A stretch of 64,000 bases of DNA, from the NCBI RefSeq assembly GCF_000090795.2, contig NW_003546326.1:106746-170745 (forward strand), in the 5' to 3' direction. This document shows positions 43,231 to 55,467 of the stretch, one piece after another; positions within the stretch are counted from its first letter, which is position 1, and every line of letters starts with the position of its first letter. Under the pieces are notes generated by a model that did no database searches, was not told where the DNA came from, and worked only from the letters and a program-made list of their open reading frames with translations. The translations under genes were made by a program, and so were the position numbers. The stretch is from Amphimedon queenslandica. Taxonomy: Eukaryota > Porifera > Demospongiae > Haplosclerida > Niphatidae.

Positions 43231-44268
43231 TCAATACCGGTCTTCAACAACTTGATACTGATCTTCATCATCCTCATTATCATGCTCAGTGTCATCGATA
43301 AAAGAGCGAACAATTTGATTATCTAACTGATTTGAACATTTAAAAGACTCTTTATGAACTGCTCCAATGTACACAAAGAGGGTTATGGCAGCCATTGTCC
43401 CCCAGAGTGGGTCGATGAGGCTGTGTAATATAGCTAGTGCAGGTACAGGATGGTGTTTACTAGCAACTACAACACGATTAATTAAGGCTATAATGTTTAC
43501 AAACAGGAAGACAATGGGGAAGGAGAGAAGAGGACAAGAAATGGTTGCTTTTTCTTCCAGTCGAACTAGTTTTATAATAATGGTGACAATGAATCCAATG
43601 ATGACAATACTGATTACTATAACTGGTATATACCAGATCAAGGCCTGTTCTGCATAACCAATCTCGTAGTAATCATCATCACCAGTACACACTACAATCC
43701 AGCACCAGTAGCCCGACGACCCGTAGCCTTTCAACCCTGGTATCAATGGTATCCATACGAAAAGAAGCGGAAAGACATATGATATAGTAATATAAAAAAA
43801 CAAATGAGCAGATTTATATTGCGGTGAATCAGAATTTGGTATTGATTTGATACAAAACTTCTCTGGCTTCCCTTTATAAAGCATGTAAAAAATGTCATAA
43901 ATGAGGAATAACGTATTGAGCATGAGCGTCCAACCAAAGTACCCAACCAGAAAACCAACGACTTCACAGGCAGTGGAATAGTGAGAGTCTTCTTGATCAT
44001 ACTCCAGCCTGACCCACTGGAATACTGTAGCTATTGAATATATTAGGGCCGAGAAAAGGAATGAGAGTATTTGTTTATTATTAAGTGTGTTGTCATCTCT
44101 GTCTCCATTGGGGCCTCTCCTACACATGATGAACAATAGCAAGAAGATTGAAGAGAGGCAGATTAGGGAAGACAACCCAGCCGTTACCGTCCTTATGCTG
44201 TTGACAATGACCAGGAATGTGCCATTATATTCTTCATTGCAGAATGTCTCTGTCAAAGTAACGTTCAT
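43231..44268 (-). CDS. Seven-transmembrane receptor, copy 1, intronless
   Basis: 345 residues, ATG 44268. The N-terminus is short with an N-glycosylation site (MNVTLTETFCNEEYNGTF), followed by seven hydrophobic helices. Helix 1 is AGLSSLICLSSIFLLLFIM; loop 1 is RRGPNGDRDDNTLNNK; the extracellular loop reads GYGSSGYWCWIVV; helix 7 is LIDPLWGTMAAITLFVYIG. The tail is acidic (DDTEHDNEDDEDQYQVVED). The WCWI loop and overall length resemble the cAMP-receptor-like/GPR157 group rather than rhodopsin-type receptors, but no ligand can be named. It is a close paralogue of the gene at 46579-47679. It starts 250 bp from MMAA, divergently. Confidence 0.85.
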   Translation of the reverse strand: MNVTLTETFCNEEYNGTFLVIVNSIRTVTAGLSSLICLSSIFLLLFIMCRRGPNGDRDDNTLNNKQILSFLFSALIYSIATVFQWVRLEYDQEDSHYSTACEVVGFLVGYFGWTLMLNTLFLIYDIFYMLYKGKPEKFCIKSIPNSDSPQYKSAHLFFYITISYVFPLLFVWIPLIPGLKGYGSSGYWCWIVVCTGDDDYYEIGYAEQALIWYIPVIVISIVIIGFIVTIIIKLVRLEEKATISCPLLSFPIVFLFVNIIALINRVVVASKHHPVPALAILHSLIDPLWGTMAAITLFVYIGAVHKESFKCSNQLDNQIVRSFIDDTEHDNEDDEDQYQVVEDRY

Positions 44269-44518
44269 TTTAAGGTCAAGTTTGTTGTTGTTGCGTCGTC
44301 GTCATATTAAATTTGAATTCACGATCTGTGTATTAGTTCTATGATCATTATAATAGAGAGTACGGTAACTACGGTTACGTATAGTCTCTATTATTTTTGC
44401 TATGATTAAGCTCAAAGTATTTTTAGATCTACTCACGTGCGAACACGTGTTGTGAGAATATCATTTTTTGTATGGCATGGGTGTGTGTTGGACCTGTTGG
44501 TCCCGCCTGTTAGTCACC

Positions 44519-46492
44519 ATGTCTGCTAGAATTTTAAAAAATAGTGTGGGTTTATTAAAATAAAATTATAATTGTTGTTGTGGTATTTTTTATTGCATTG
44601 CAGGTTTCATATATTCATGGTTTATCTGTACATAATGAAACTAGGGAGCTCCTCGCTGGAGTTTTGGAAGGAAGCAGAGCTCATCTAGCCAGAGCAATCA
44701 CTCTTAGTAAGTGGTCACGTGCTATCACGTGACTATTTCTCTACCAACATTAGTCGAGACTAAACACCCAGGGAAGCACCAGCAAGCTCAATGGCTCCTG
44801 ACGTCTCTTCTCTCTCACAGAAATAAATTAAAGAAATCGAATAAACTTAGAGATACATTTAGGTGAGAAATAACAGTAATAATTATTTTATTGTTGTCTC
44901 CCTAGGATAGGTTTTTCGGGTTCTCCTGGAGCTGGTAAATCAACACTGATCGAAACGTTAGGCAAATCTTTAACTGGTTTGGATCACAGAGTTGCTGTTT
45001 TGGTGAGTTTCAATACTGAAGAGAGGTTTATCATCATTTTGCATTAAAACGTTATCCAATTATGTCACATCATTTGATACTATAATCAGGGTTTCCCACA
45101 AAGCATGCTAAGTGAGCTAAAAAGTATGAGCTTCATGAGCTCACAAGCACTACATGGCTTTTGGAGCAACTTTAAAAATTTATTAAAAAGTTAAATTTGA
45201 TCAGAATCAGCTCAGACTTTCTACACAGCCTAAGAACACATATATGTATCAGAAAAATTATAAAAATGCAGAATTCTCTCCTAAAAATCTACATTATACT
45301 ATGCCCAAATCCTGTGGGAAACCCTGACTGTTATAGTATAGTACATACATGTAGTAGCTTATGCTCATCTCTTTGTCTCAGGTAGGCAGTAGATCCTTCC
45401 TCTTCAAGAACTGGCGGGTCTATTCTTGGGGATAAGACTCGAATGCCTAAACTATCCTCTGATCCAAATGCCTTCATACGCCCATCACCCTCTGGAGGCA
45501 CACTAGGTATGAGTGACCTGTGTGATATATAACAGACATAATGTGTATGAATGGTTTACTGTATTTAGGAGGTGTCACCAGGAATACACAGGAGGCTATA
45601 CTCCTTTGTGAAGGTATTATTATTACTATTATTATTAGCTAAAAAAAGATCTAATTATTGCCTTATAAGGTGCCGGCTATGACGTCATCATAGTGGAGAC
45701 AGTGGGAGTCGGTCAGTCTGAGACTGTAGTAGCTGATATGGTGGACATGTTTGTGTTGCTGGTTCCTCCAGCAGCTGGTGACGAGCTGCAGGTAGACCTA
45801 GAAGTGTAGATCTGCTAATTTTTACTCTTTCTCTCTTTTTTGTGCAGGGTCTAAAGAAAGGCATAGTTGAATTGGCAGATTTGGTTTTAGTGACAAAAGC
45901 TGATGGAGATCTATTGCCAGCTGCTCGTAGGATTCAAACAGAGTACTCAAGTGCTTTAAGACTTGTTAGGAGAGCATTGAATTATCCATGGAAACCACGT
46001 GTGAGCCACTTCAGTCTTTAATCAGCACAAACTATTTACCTCTTTCTCTTTCTTCAACCTCTCTATTCCCCACTACACGTAGGTGTTAAGAGTTTCCTCT
46101 TTCACTAATGAAGGAGTTAATGAAGCTTGGGAGACAATGACAGAATATAAAGAAACACTTTTAGTACTTAATAACAATACCTAATCTTCATCTCGTGTAC
46201 ATATATGTCTCTTATTACAGGAGAAGGATCTTTTTAATGAAAAGAGAATGTTACAGCAGAAGACCTGGCTATGGTATCACATACAATGGCAGCTGATGGA
46301 AAGGTCGGGAAACACTTTAATATTATTTTTATGTCTTTAATGTGTACATTAACTTGATTTTATCATGTTAGGTTTCATTCTGATCCAGTAGTTAATGATC
46401 ATTTAAAGGATCAAGAGGAAAGTGTCATGGCAGGTCGGCTCACTCCTGGAACAGCTGCTGACAATCTTATCAAATTTTTTATAAAACAATAA
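44519..46492 (+). CDS. MMAA: Methylmalonic aciduria type A protein, cobalamin chaperone GTPase
   Basis: Mitochondrial G3E GTPase (bacterial homologue MeaB) that loads and protects adenosylcobalamin on methylmalonyl-CoA mutase. Exon 1 is only 27 bp (44519-44545, MSARILKNS), exon 2 begins 44604 ([20 protein letters not shown]). Later exons give the P-loop [105 protein letters not shown], and the C-terminal dimerisation part ending [12 protein letters not shown]. The acceptor before AVDPSS is the second AG of CAGGTAG, since the first gives a stop. The predicted mitochondrial presequence is very short, so exon 1 is less certain than the rest. It lies between the two paralogous receptors. Confidence 0.92.
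45087..45326. mobile_element. MITE-like element with CAGGGTTTCCCACA ends in an MMAA intron
   Basis: Starts CAGGGTTTCCCACA and ends TGTGGGAAACCCTG, a 14-bp perfect terminal inverted repeat. The interior contains the core of the 185-bp repeat (AATCAGCTCAGACTTTCTAC and ATATATGTATCAGAAAAATT) but no palindrome. This links the tandem repeat family to a TIR element. Confidence 0.8.
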
Positions 46493-46578
46493 ACAACAAA
46501 AAATGACAAAAAACAATAAACAACAAAAAAATGACACGCAACAGTAAACAATGTAATGACAGGAATAGGAGTTGACTA

Positions 46579-47679
46579 TTAAGTACTATTGTTACTGCAT
46601 TCTACATGTACTTCAATAGGGACACCATCACACGCTTGAGTCTCACACTCCTCACTCTCTTCATCTTCAGTGTCTATAAGAGTATGAAGAGCCACTAGTT
46701 CATCTGATGTTGTTCTACAGCATTTAAAGGACTCTCTATGAACTGCTCCAATGTACACAAAGAGGGTTAAGGCAGCCATTGTCCCCCAGAGTGGGTCAAT
46801 GAGACTGTGCAGTATAGCTAGTGTGGGCAGTGGATGGTGTCTACTAGCAACTACAACGCGATTCATGAAAGCTATAATGTTTACAAACAGGAAGAGAATG
46901 GGGAAGGAGAGAAGAGGACAAGAAATGGCTACTTTTTCTTCTAGTTGAACTAGTTTTATAATAATGGTGACGATCAATGCAATGATGACAATACTGATTA
47001 TTATAACTGGTATATACCAGATCAAGGCCTGTTCTGCATAACCGATCTTGTAGTAATCATCATTACTAGTACACACTACAATCCAGCACCAGTAACCCGA
47101 TGACCCGTAACCTTTCAACCCTGGTATCAACGGTATCCACACGAAAAGAAGTGGAAAGAGATACGATATGACAATGTACACGACCAGACGAGTGATTCCT
47201 GGGGCCATTTTAGCGACGTTATTGATGATATTGCTACAAGAGTTCGGTGTCAAATCAATACAGGACTTCTCTGGTTTCCCTTTATACAGAATGTGAAAAA
47301 GGTGATAAATGAGGAAAAAGGACTTTAGCATTAGCGTCCAGCCAAAGTACCCAACTAGAAAACCAACGACTTCACAGGCAGTGGAATAATGAGAGTCTTC
47401 TTGATCATACTCCAGCCTGACCCACTGGAATATTGTAGCTATTGAATATATTAGGGCCGAGAAGAGGAATGAGAGTATGAGTTTGTTATTGAGTGTGTTA
47501 TCGTCTCTGTCTCCACTAGGGCCTCTCCTACACATGATGAACAATAGCAAGAAGATTGAAGAGAGGCAGATCAGGGAAGACAACCCAGCCGTTACCGTCC
47601 TTATGCTGTTGATAGCTACCAAGAGCGTCCCGTTGTATTCTTCATTGCAGAGTGTTGTCTCACTGATATTCGGTTCCAT
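46579..47679 (-). CDS. Seven-transmembrane receptor, copy 2, intronless
   Basis: 366 residues, ATG 47679. Closely similar to the receptor at 43231-44268 along all seven helices (for example CNEEYNGT, CRRGPSGDRDDNTLNNK, YGSSGYWCWIVVC, SLIDPLWGTMAALTLFVYIG). It differs mainly in the N-terminus (MEPNISETTL), in a longer second intracellular loop (NIINNVAKMAPGITR), and in the tail (SEECETQACDGVPIEVHVEC). The neighbouring MMAA gene converges on it, with 86 bp between stops. The pair arose by a recent local duplication. Confidence 0.85.
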   Translation of the reverse strand: MEPNISETTLCNEEYNGTLLVAINSIRTVTAGLSSLICLSSIFLLLFIMCRRGPSGDRDDNTLNNKLILSFLFSALIYSIATIFQWVRLEYDQEDSHYSTACEVVGFLVGYFGWTLMLKSFFLIYHLFHILYKGKPEKSCIDLTPNSCSNIINNVAKMAPGITRLVVYIVISYLFPLLFVWIPLIPGLKGYGSSGYWCWIVVCTSNDDYYKIGYAEQALIWYIPVIIISIVIIALIVTIIIKLVQLEEKVAISCPLLSFPILFLFVNIIAFMNRVVVASRHHPLPTLAILHSLIDPLWGTMAALTLFVYIGAVHRESFKCCRTTSDELVALHTLIDTEDEESEECETQACDGVPIEVHVECSNNST

Positions 47680-47732
47680 TTTCTAGTTAATAACCTTTTA
47701 TAATTATTGTAGATTATTAAAGAGAAATTTAT

Positions 47733-49971
47733 TTAGACCCAGGGTAAAAAGTTACAATGCATTACAAATCCAATGATAATATATATTACACAATAAACTG
47801 TGATCCACTGTCTTAAATCATACTGTTCTACATGCGACCATTGACTTGAATGAACCAGTCTTTTCATATATGTGAATACAGAATCTTCTCTTCCTTTCCC
47901 ATTTTTTTCTCTCACAGCATTAGATGCAGTAGAGCTAATCTCAGTGCTCTTTGGTAGAAACACTACTCCAGCAAACCAGTAAATGACAGGAGAGGATGAA
48001 ACAACAAATCGAGTGACAACCTATCCAAATTTAAAAGAACAATTTGCCAAAATCTAAAAATACCCTTTTTTTCAAAAAAAAGGGTAAAAAAAGGCTTTTT
48101 TTCAAAAAATGGTGAAAAAATCACCTCCAATTTTTATTACATTTTCTGATACATATTGATGTCCTTATGCTGTGTAGAAAGTTTGAGCTGATTCCAACTT
48201 CAACTTTTCAAGTTATGGCCATTTTTAGAAAACGTCAAAATTCTAAAAAATACCCAAGGCTATAGCCCATGGGTTTTTTCCAAAAAATGGCTCCGAGATC
48301 ACCCCAAATTTTTATTACATTTTGTGATACATATTGATGTCTTTATGCTGTGTAAAAAGTTTGAGCCAATTCCGACTTAATTTTTTCAAGTTATGGCCAT
48401 TTTTAAAAATTGTTATTTTTGTAAGATGTAGTAATTACCTGTATGTACATGAAAAAGGCGGCAACAATTAAAAGAAACAGGAGCTGCATCATGTAAGGGA
48501 ATAGAACAGAATCAATGTACCTGTGCAATGTTAACCAGCATTATTGAAAATGATAATTATTATTGAAGTACTTTACATTTGATGTCTGTCATATCTTTGT
48601 TTATTTGAGAACAGCCAGTGCCCTGTGTTAGTAACTGCCAGCTTAAAGTATCTCCACAATGGAATACCAGCTAGTATGAACATTGGTGTAGCAGAGATGA
48701 AGTGAGGTATCTGCTTTAATTCGTAGAAGTTTAAAAACCCAAGCTCCCAGTATTCCTTCTGCACATAAGAGTAAGGAAGAGGAAGTGTTGCATTACAGAG
48801 GGTTATGTTGGTTTTAGCAGGATCGGGACAGAACTGGTGATAGCTGTACATCTGGAAAGCAAGGAATGGAAGGAGTGCAATCAACACTTGTAGCATCATT
48901 TCAAACCCATGTTTCAAGATCCTCATTCCTGTTCCAAGTATGGAACCACGAGCAGCGAAATCTTTCAAGACGTGCACCATGTGATGATATAATATAAAAC
49001 CAATTAGTACGATACCATTGGACCGTGTGGCGCATGCTCCAGCAAAGAGAAGTGAAGAAATGTAGAGTCGAGAGTGAGAGACAGCCAGCATACCTGAGAA
49101 AGTAAAGAGGGCAAACAGGCTCTCAGTGTATGCAGTACACATAAATATGGTTGCTGGATTAACAGTGTAGAGCAGTACTGAGAGAAATGCAATCTCTTTT
49201 ATCAGTTCTGGAGACAATATCACCTGATCATTCAATGAAGAGGGTAAACTAACAGGTACATTGTGTGTGAGTGAAGATGTAGCATCAAGTGAAGGCATTG
49301 GTAATGAAAGATTTGGTGGAATAACTGATGGTAAAGCATCTAGAGGACTAGTCAATGGTGAGGTGTGAACTGGATGTCTTTTTAGAACGCATGATGAAGG
49401 AGATGAGCCCGTGGATTCATTGATGCTGGAAGAGAATGATGACAAAGTTTCATTTGTAGAAGTTTTATTAGTAGATGTGTACTTATTGTAATCAACAGCT
49501 GCTATAGTAAATATTTTAATGGTAAGTAGATATAAAGTGATTGCTGAGATGATGAATGATATGTTACTTATTGTCACACCACTTATCACTAACAGACTAT
49601 GAAAAGGAATGAAGTGTCCAATCGGTGTATACCTGTATAAGAACAAGGTCATGAATCTCATTAGAAACGGATACAGTGGAAAGAAGGCGTGGCACTCTTT
49701 GATTTGGTACCCACCCACATTAGCAACGTTAAGGTAATATTCGGAGTCCCAGTTATCGAATCCTCCAAATAAGAACTCGATTATCAGAGGGTGAGGTTTT
49801 AAACGATACGGAGCTATAAATGCATTGTTTTTTGAGTGCTGATGGTCAGGGAATATAGAGACCATTACCTGTGAAGATGGAGCTAACAAAATATATAAAT
49901 AAAGAATAAAGTACTTGAAAGAGAAAGAAGAATATTCTTGTCTTTAAAATCCATTTCACATTGATCTCCAT
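47733..49971 (-). CDS. PIGV: GPI mannosyltransferase 2
   Basis: Endoplasmic reticulum multi-pass enzyme that adds the second mannose to the GPI anchor. Start 49971 (MEINVKWILKTRIFFFLFQ). A 46-bp intron (GTACTTTATT...TTCACAG) then joins to VMVSIFPDHQHSKNN; reading through it instead gives a stop. The large exon has the lumenal signature FGGFDNWDSEYYLNVANVGG, then HAFFPLYPFLMRF, ACATRSNGIVLIGF and GFLNFYELKQIPHF. Later exons give QLLFLLIVAAFFMYIQ and the conserved C-terminus IIGFVMHCNFLPWV. The Asp of NWDSEYY is in the place of the catalytic motif of this family. An insertion rich in Ser/Thr (about residues 150-220) is longer than in human PIGV. One intron holds a divergent repeat pair (48040-48425). 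Confidence 0.93.
48040..48425. repeat. Diverged tandem pair of the dispersed repeat in a PIGV intron
   Basis: Two units about 178 bp apart, each with TTTTTATTACATTTT then TGATACATATTGATGTC, TTATGCTGTG and AAGTTTGAGC. The palindrome is replaced by other sequence (AAGGCTATAGCCCATGGG). This is a separate subfamily. Confidence 0.75.
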
Positions 49972-50029
49972 GACATATGGGAGGTAACCCAAGAGGTGTA
50001 GTTCCTGCCCACACGTGACTGAAGTGAAG
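49972..50029. promoter_or_regulatory. 58-bp divergent intergenic region between PIGV and SIDT
   Basis: Two start codons point away from each other with 58 bp between. At least one transcript must start inside the coding sequence or UTR of the other, or both promoters overlap completely. No TATA box is visible; CACACGTGACTG lies in the middle. Confidence 0.5.
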
Positions 50030-53000
50030 ATGGTCTTAGCTGTTTCTTTCCTTCTCTTCCTCTCTATAGCTAAGGGAAAGTTTGAAAGCAACTCTTCCAG
50101 CCAGCACGATATATATCCCTGCAGTGTCATAGATGGTAGTGTCGTTAAATATGATACAGATGTATGGACCGTGGTCAATAACTACTCCAACTGCTCTGGT
50201 GAAGTAATTGATGAATATCCAGTAAGTTTTTCTCCCTCCTCCTCCTCCTACTATGTATACTCCTCCTTTTCTCACATTTATAGGTTCTAAGGGTGACCAC
50301 AGAGACTAAAGGGATCAGTGACAAGAGACAACCACTTGTATTCGTAACCAGATCCGATGAGAATGTACAGACTTGGAAACTGTTCGCAAACTCCACGTAA
50401 GAGATAGATCTATGAGAATGCTTCAATAGAAGAAGCTACCTTGCATATGCAGCTGCCATGTTTACTAACACCCGATGGACAAGAATTCCCTTGGCAAACT
50501 TATAAAAATTACAATTTTCTAAATATCATTTGTAGGTCCTCAAGGACAATATGTAGTACGGTTTTTCGTGATGAAAACACTATAGAGGAGGATGTTACCA
50601 TGTATATTGATGTATTTACCAGTAATACAGAGGATGTTCCTTATAACATAACTGTAAAACCTGTGGTTGGATTTCAACTGAAGTGAGTAACAGGAACCAC
50701 CTTTCACTATTGATGTTATCTTAAAATATCTGTTGTTATCTTTCCCATATAATGCTTTTATTATTACTCATTCATAGATTGGGTGAAGATAAAAACATTA
50801 CAGTTACAGAGGATGATCCTCAAGTAAAGCTACAGCTCCTGAATTACTGTCTTATAATTATAATTATTTGTTTTTTTCATTGCAGTTATATTATTTCAAG
50901 TTTCCTCAGAGAAACAACTCAGATGGACATGTACGTATAGTTCAAGTGACAGCATCCTCTGACAATGAGAATGCCTGTGTCATTGTCTCTGTTCAAAATG
51001 CAACAGTAAGTTATATACTATAGACAAGCACTATAGTATAGAGATGATGGCTGCATTTTTAAAATGTGTGGATTGTGTGCTATTCTTGGCAAATGTGATA
51101 AGTAGCCTATAGCAGGTGCCCATATAGCAGCTGCTAATTATCAACTTTTGATTGCAATTGAGTCATTTGTTATCTTTGTATCTTTCAGTGTCCTGTGAAT
51201 GATGTGCTTGTGAGCGCTGGCTCTAAGGGAGTCTATCAGACAATGACTACATCAGCCTCTTTGAATATTGTCGCTGTAAGAAAGAGAGGGGGAGAGAAGA
51301 GAGAAAGTAAAAGCAGAAGGGAACATGTTTGAATGAATGAGTAGATATGCATGTGAAATGTGCATGGATTATTATTTTGTTCATTTTTAGAATAAGACCA
51401 TAGAGTATGACAATTTCTTCATCGTCCTAAAAAAAGCTGATCCTTCTTTGTGCTTTACCGATCCAAGTCAGACCCAGCTGTCAACTGATTCTGTTAATAT
51501 AACTTTAAAGATTGTTCAATCATATTTTGGTAGGTATCAAAAATGAGGCTTCGTATATTTATTTTTTTCTTATAAGCTTATCATTATGGGATAGCTCTTG
51601 CTCTTCCTCCCATTGTCTTATTTGTTATTGGATTATGTGCCATTGGCACTTTCTGGGTCCCTTGCTTTCACACGTAACAGGAATTATTTATTTAAAATTA
51701 ATAACTTTTAGCTTCTCCACTATAGGCCTTTTCATTTGAATATGTGTTTTTGCTCAAAGTCAAGAAGGAAATCTGCTTCTCTTCGTATGTACTGTATAAT
51801 AATAGCAAGTTCCCCCTAACTGCTCCATTTTAAAATTTTTTAGTTAGTAGTAGTGCCACTAATTCAATCAGTGGTAGTTCAGGTGATACTAGTGATAATG
51901 GAGCAGCTGGAACTAGCAAGCCGCTAATAGAGACTGCTTCTAGTTGCTCATCGTCACTTGATGACAGTGTCAATCTCGATGTAACTACAGTGCTATGTGG
52001 TATTTTTATTCTTACTCTCTCTCTCTCTCTCTCAACTTGTAGAAGTTAAGAATAGAGAATAGTATGAGAAGCGAGGAAAGCGATAAAGTAACAATGAATT
52101 GCTTTTTGCTTTAGTTTATCTCCTTTTGCTTCTCTCTATCTATCTTTCTGAATCTTGCAGGACTTGTTTTTCAAGAGTGGCATGCACAGCAAGTTACTTG
52201 ATAAGGAGGTAAGATATACATGTACACTAGCATCACGTCATCCCTATTCATTTCTGTGATTAAAGAATGCTCTCATGCTGCCTGACATGTTACAGCTACC
52301 AATATCATATTTAGAGAGGGGCTATGCATCTTATGGATGGTAAGACTTATTCCTCCTAGCTAACACTTAATTGATTCTCTTCTTTTTCTAGGAACACCAT
52401 TACAGTTGGAATATTTTATGGTCTGCCAGCATTTCAACTACTTCTTGCTGAACAGATGGTATATACGTTGTATAATAAATGTGTATATCAGTTGTTTTGA
52501 GATATACATGTACTTATGTTATGTAGAAAGTTTGAGCTGATTCCAATCAAAATTTGATTTTTTACAAGTTTTTAAAGTTGCTCCAAAATTGGGCCAAAGT
52601 CCCTGTACTATAGTACAGGGTCATTGGCCAAATTTCGCCAAAAATGACTAGAAGAGAATTCTGCATTTTATAATTTTTTTCTAATACATATACATGTTCT
52701 TATGCTATATATCAAGTTTGAGCTGGTTCTGATCAAGTTTGGATTTTTTTATGAATTTTTAAAGTTGCTCCAAAATTGGGCCAAAGTCCCTGTACTATAT
52801 AGTACAGGGTCGTTGGCCAAATTTCGCCAAAAATGACTAGAAGAGAATTCTGCATTTTAATATTTTTTCTGATACATATACATGTTTTTATGTTGTATAT
52901 CAAGTTTGAGCAGATTCTGATTGAATTTCTATTTTTTATGAATTTTTAAAAATTCCTCAAAAATTGGGCCAAAATCCCTGTACTATAGTACAGGGTCGTT

Positions 53001-55023
53001 GGCCAAATTTCGCCAAAAATGGCTATGAGAGAATTCTACATTTTTATAATTTTTTCTGATACATATACATGTTTTTATGCTGTATATCAAGTTTGAGCTC
53101 ATTCAGATTATAATTGGATTTTTAATGAATTTTTAAAGATGAAAGTTGTGTTTTTAGATTTTGAATTCCACTGGAGATCAAGATACTTGTTATTATAATT
53201 TCAAGTGCTCGCGTACATGGGGAGTCCTCAGGTATTTGTGATACATGTACTGCACATAATGTCAATTTTTCATGTGCTATTTGTAACATCTTGTCACCTT
53301 TTCTATCTGTAGTGCCTTCAATAATACTTGGAGTAATATTGGTTACATCATATTTGGAACCTTTTTCATAATAATAGTTGGAATCAGGTAAGCAATGAGT
53401 TAACGCACACTTGACAGGCTTATTAACACTACTTTAATGATGATTTGATTTCTGTTAATGCATTGCTCACGCTCTGATGCTTTAGACATTTGTGGAATCG
53501 CAGAGCCAATGGAAGGGAAGGTTACGAGCCAATAGGTGGTGATGATGAGGTTCAAGTGAGGAGTGCTTTTTGTTTTAGGAAAAGGAAGAAAGTAATACAA
53601 AATGTATTCAGTATAAACAATAACCGATCAAATTTTTTAGGATTATGGTGTCCCACAATTCTACGGGATCTACTATGCAATGGGTTTGTCTAGTTAATTA
53701 ACAATTATTAATAACTGGCCCCACCTCTTTGCAGGCGTGACTCTAATAATGCAAGGACTCATGAGCTCATTTTATCACATTTGTCCAAACGACAGTAACT
53801 TCCAATTTGGTGAGAACAATAAATATTTATATTAATTTATTGATATTATTTTTGATAATTATTTTTCTGTTAAAATATCCAGATACAGCATTCATGTATA
53901 TAATCGGTGGGTTACTGATGCTGATTATATTTCAGGCCAGGCATCCTGACATTCACACGAATGCTTTTGTTGCATTTCTGAGTTTTGCTGTCATTATAGT
54001 CCTGACACTTATTGGGATTGTAAGCACTTTTACTTTTACAAAATATATTTTATTTTCTTTTTTTAGTATGAAAATTCTTCACGATATTGGTCAACGCGAA
54101 TAATCCTTCTCGTTCTAGTAATGATCGCCGTTACTATTTTTAGCATTTCGTTCTATTTTTATCACGACTGGGGTTTGAACTATTTTTATTGTGAGTCCAG
54201 CCATTTTAGTACAGACCCACTTTTATCAGTTTATAGACTGCAGGATCTGGGGTAAGGTTCGTCAATGGTTCAGAAGTTGGTGTCCTTATAAAAAATATAG
54301 TCCCAGAGACTTGGTGAGAATTTTTAATTTGAGTATAGCTGTGATGTTTTTAAATTTTTTAGATTCGTTTTGTTAAAGCAATATCAATGGTTGTAGTTAA
54401 TTTTATCGTGTAAGTTTAATTAATTAGTTATAATATGGGTGTGGCTTTATGTTCTTTTTCAATAGCGGCCTCATCATGATTTTTACAGGAAAAGGTGTGG
54501 CTACGATTATCCTAGCTCTTTTTGTCGCTAATTCGTTTTTATATATTACCATTTATCTCTTTTCAAAGGTAATAAGACAATACATTATTTCACTCTCACT
54601 CTCACTCTCTCTCTCTCTCTCTCTCTCTAGTTGTATTTTAAAGAACCGTGGACAATAAGTCCATTCATTTACTTGGTAACAATTGGTATTTGCTGGGCGT
54701 GTGCTTTTTATTTTTATTTTACGAATGTGGCCCAGTGGGAGGTAAGCCCGGAATAATTTGCTACGATCATGATAAGGTTTTCGTTCACTCAGAACACACC
54801 TGCCATCTCTAGAGAGGACAACAAAGATTGCAAGTTACTTGATTTCTACGATAATCACGACATATGGCATTTCTTGTCTTCTATTGCTCTCTTTTTCTCA
54901 TTTTTGGTAAGTATATGGTTTTTAATATTTCATTCATTATGAATCTTACATTGCTATAGTTTGTACTGACATTGGATGATGGGTTGGTAGACACTAGGAC
55001 TAACAGCATTCGAGTTTTTTGAA
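50030..55023 (+). CDS. SIDT: SID-1 family transmembrane protein (SIDT1/2-like)
   Basis: Multi-pass membrane protein; C. elegans SID-1 imports double-stranded RNA, vertebrate SIDT1/2 act in lysosomes and RNA or lipid transport. Signal peptide [16 protein letters not shown] from ATG 50030. Many small exons encode a lumenal beta-rich ectodomain (to about 51500). The transmembrane part has [72 protein letters not shown] and [16 protein letters not shown]. The end is [22 protein letters not shown]...[18 protein letters not shown]. These match SIDT C-termini closely, including the HDIWHFLSS histidines of the putative metal site shared with ceramidases. The introns hold the palindrome array at 52495-53130. 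Most borders were read approximately. Confidence 0.92.
52495..53130 (+). repeat. Palindrome-bearing tandem array, SIDT intron copy
   Basis: About three and a half units in sense orientation to SIDT. Palindromes at 52601-52620 (perfect), 52788-52809 (a 22-bp variant with an extra TA at the centre, still a perfect palindrome) and 52976-52995 (perfect). Spacings are 187 and 188 bp. Confidence 0.95.
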
Positions 55024-55266
55024 CTTTTAATGAACCTCTAGTTTTTGTATATTACTTGTGAATTTTTTATGATTTTGTATCATCATAATTTTACAGGGCC
55101 TTTGGACCAATTTTTGAGACACTTAAAAAGTTCATAAAAATCCAATTTTGATTGAAATCAACTCAAACTTGATATACAACATAAGTACATGGATATGTAT
55201 CAAAAAATTAAAATGCGATATTTTCACTTAGCCATTTTCGACAAAATTTGACCAACAACCGTGTAC

Positions 55267-55422
55267 TATATTATTTTATTTTTATTTTATTTTTAATTTA
55301 TTCCTATTAATTTTTTTATTTCTTATTTTATATATTTTTATTTAAAATTTTTTTAAATTTTTTAATGTTTATCTTTTATATTTTTTAATATTTAAATTTT
55401 TAGTTTTTATTTTATTGTATTT

Positions 55423-55467
<45 letters not shown>

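Noticed and set aside
43367-44344. Plus-strand frames opposite GPCR copy 1
   Set aside because: Antisense shadows; equal frames appear opposite copy 2 because the DNA is duplicated.
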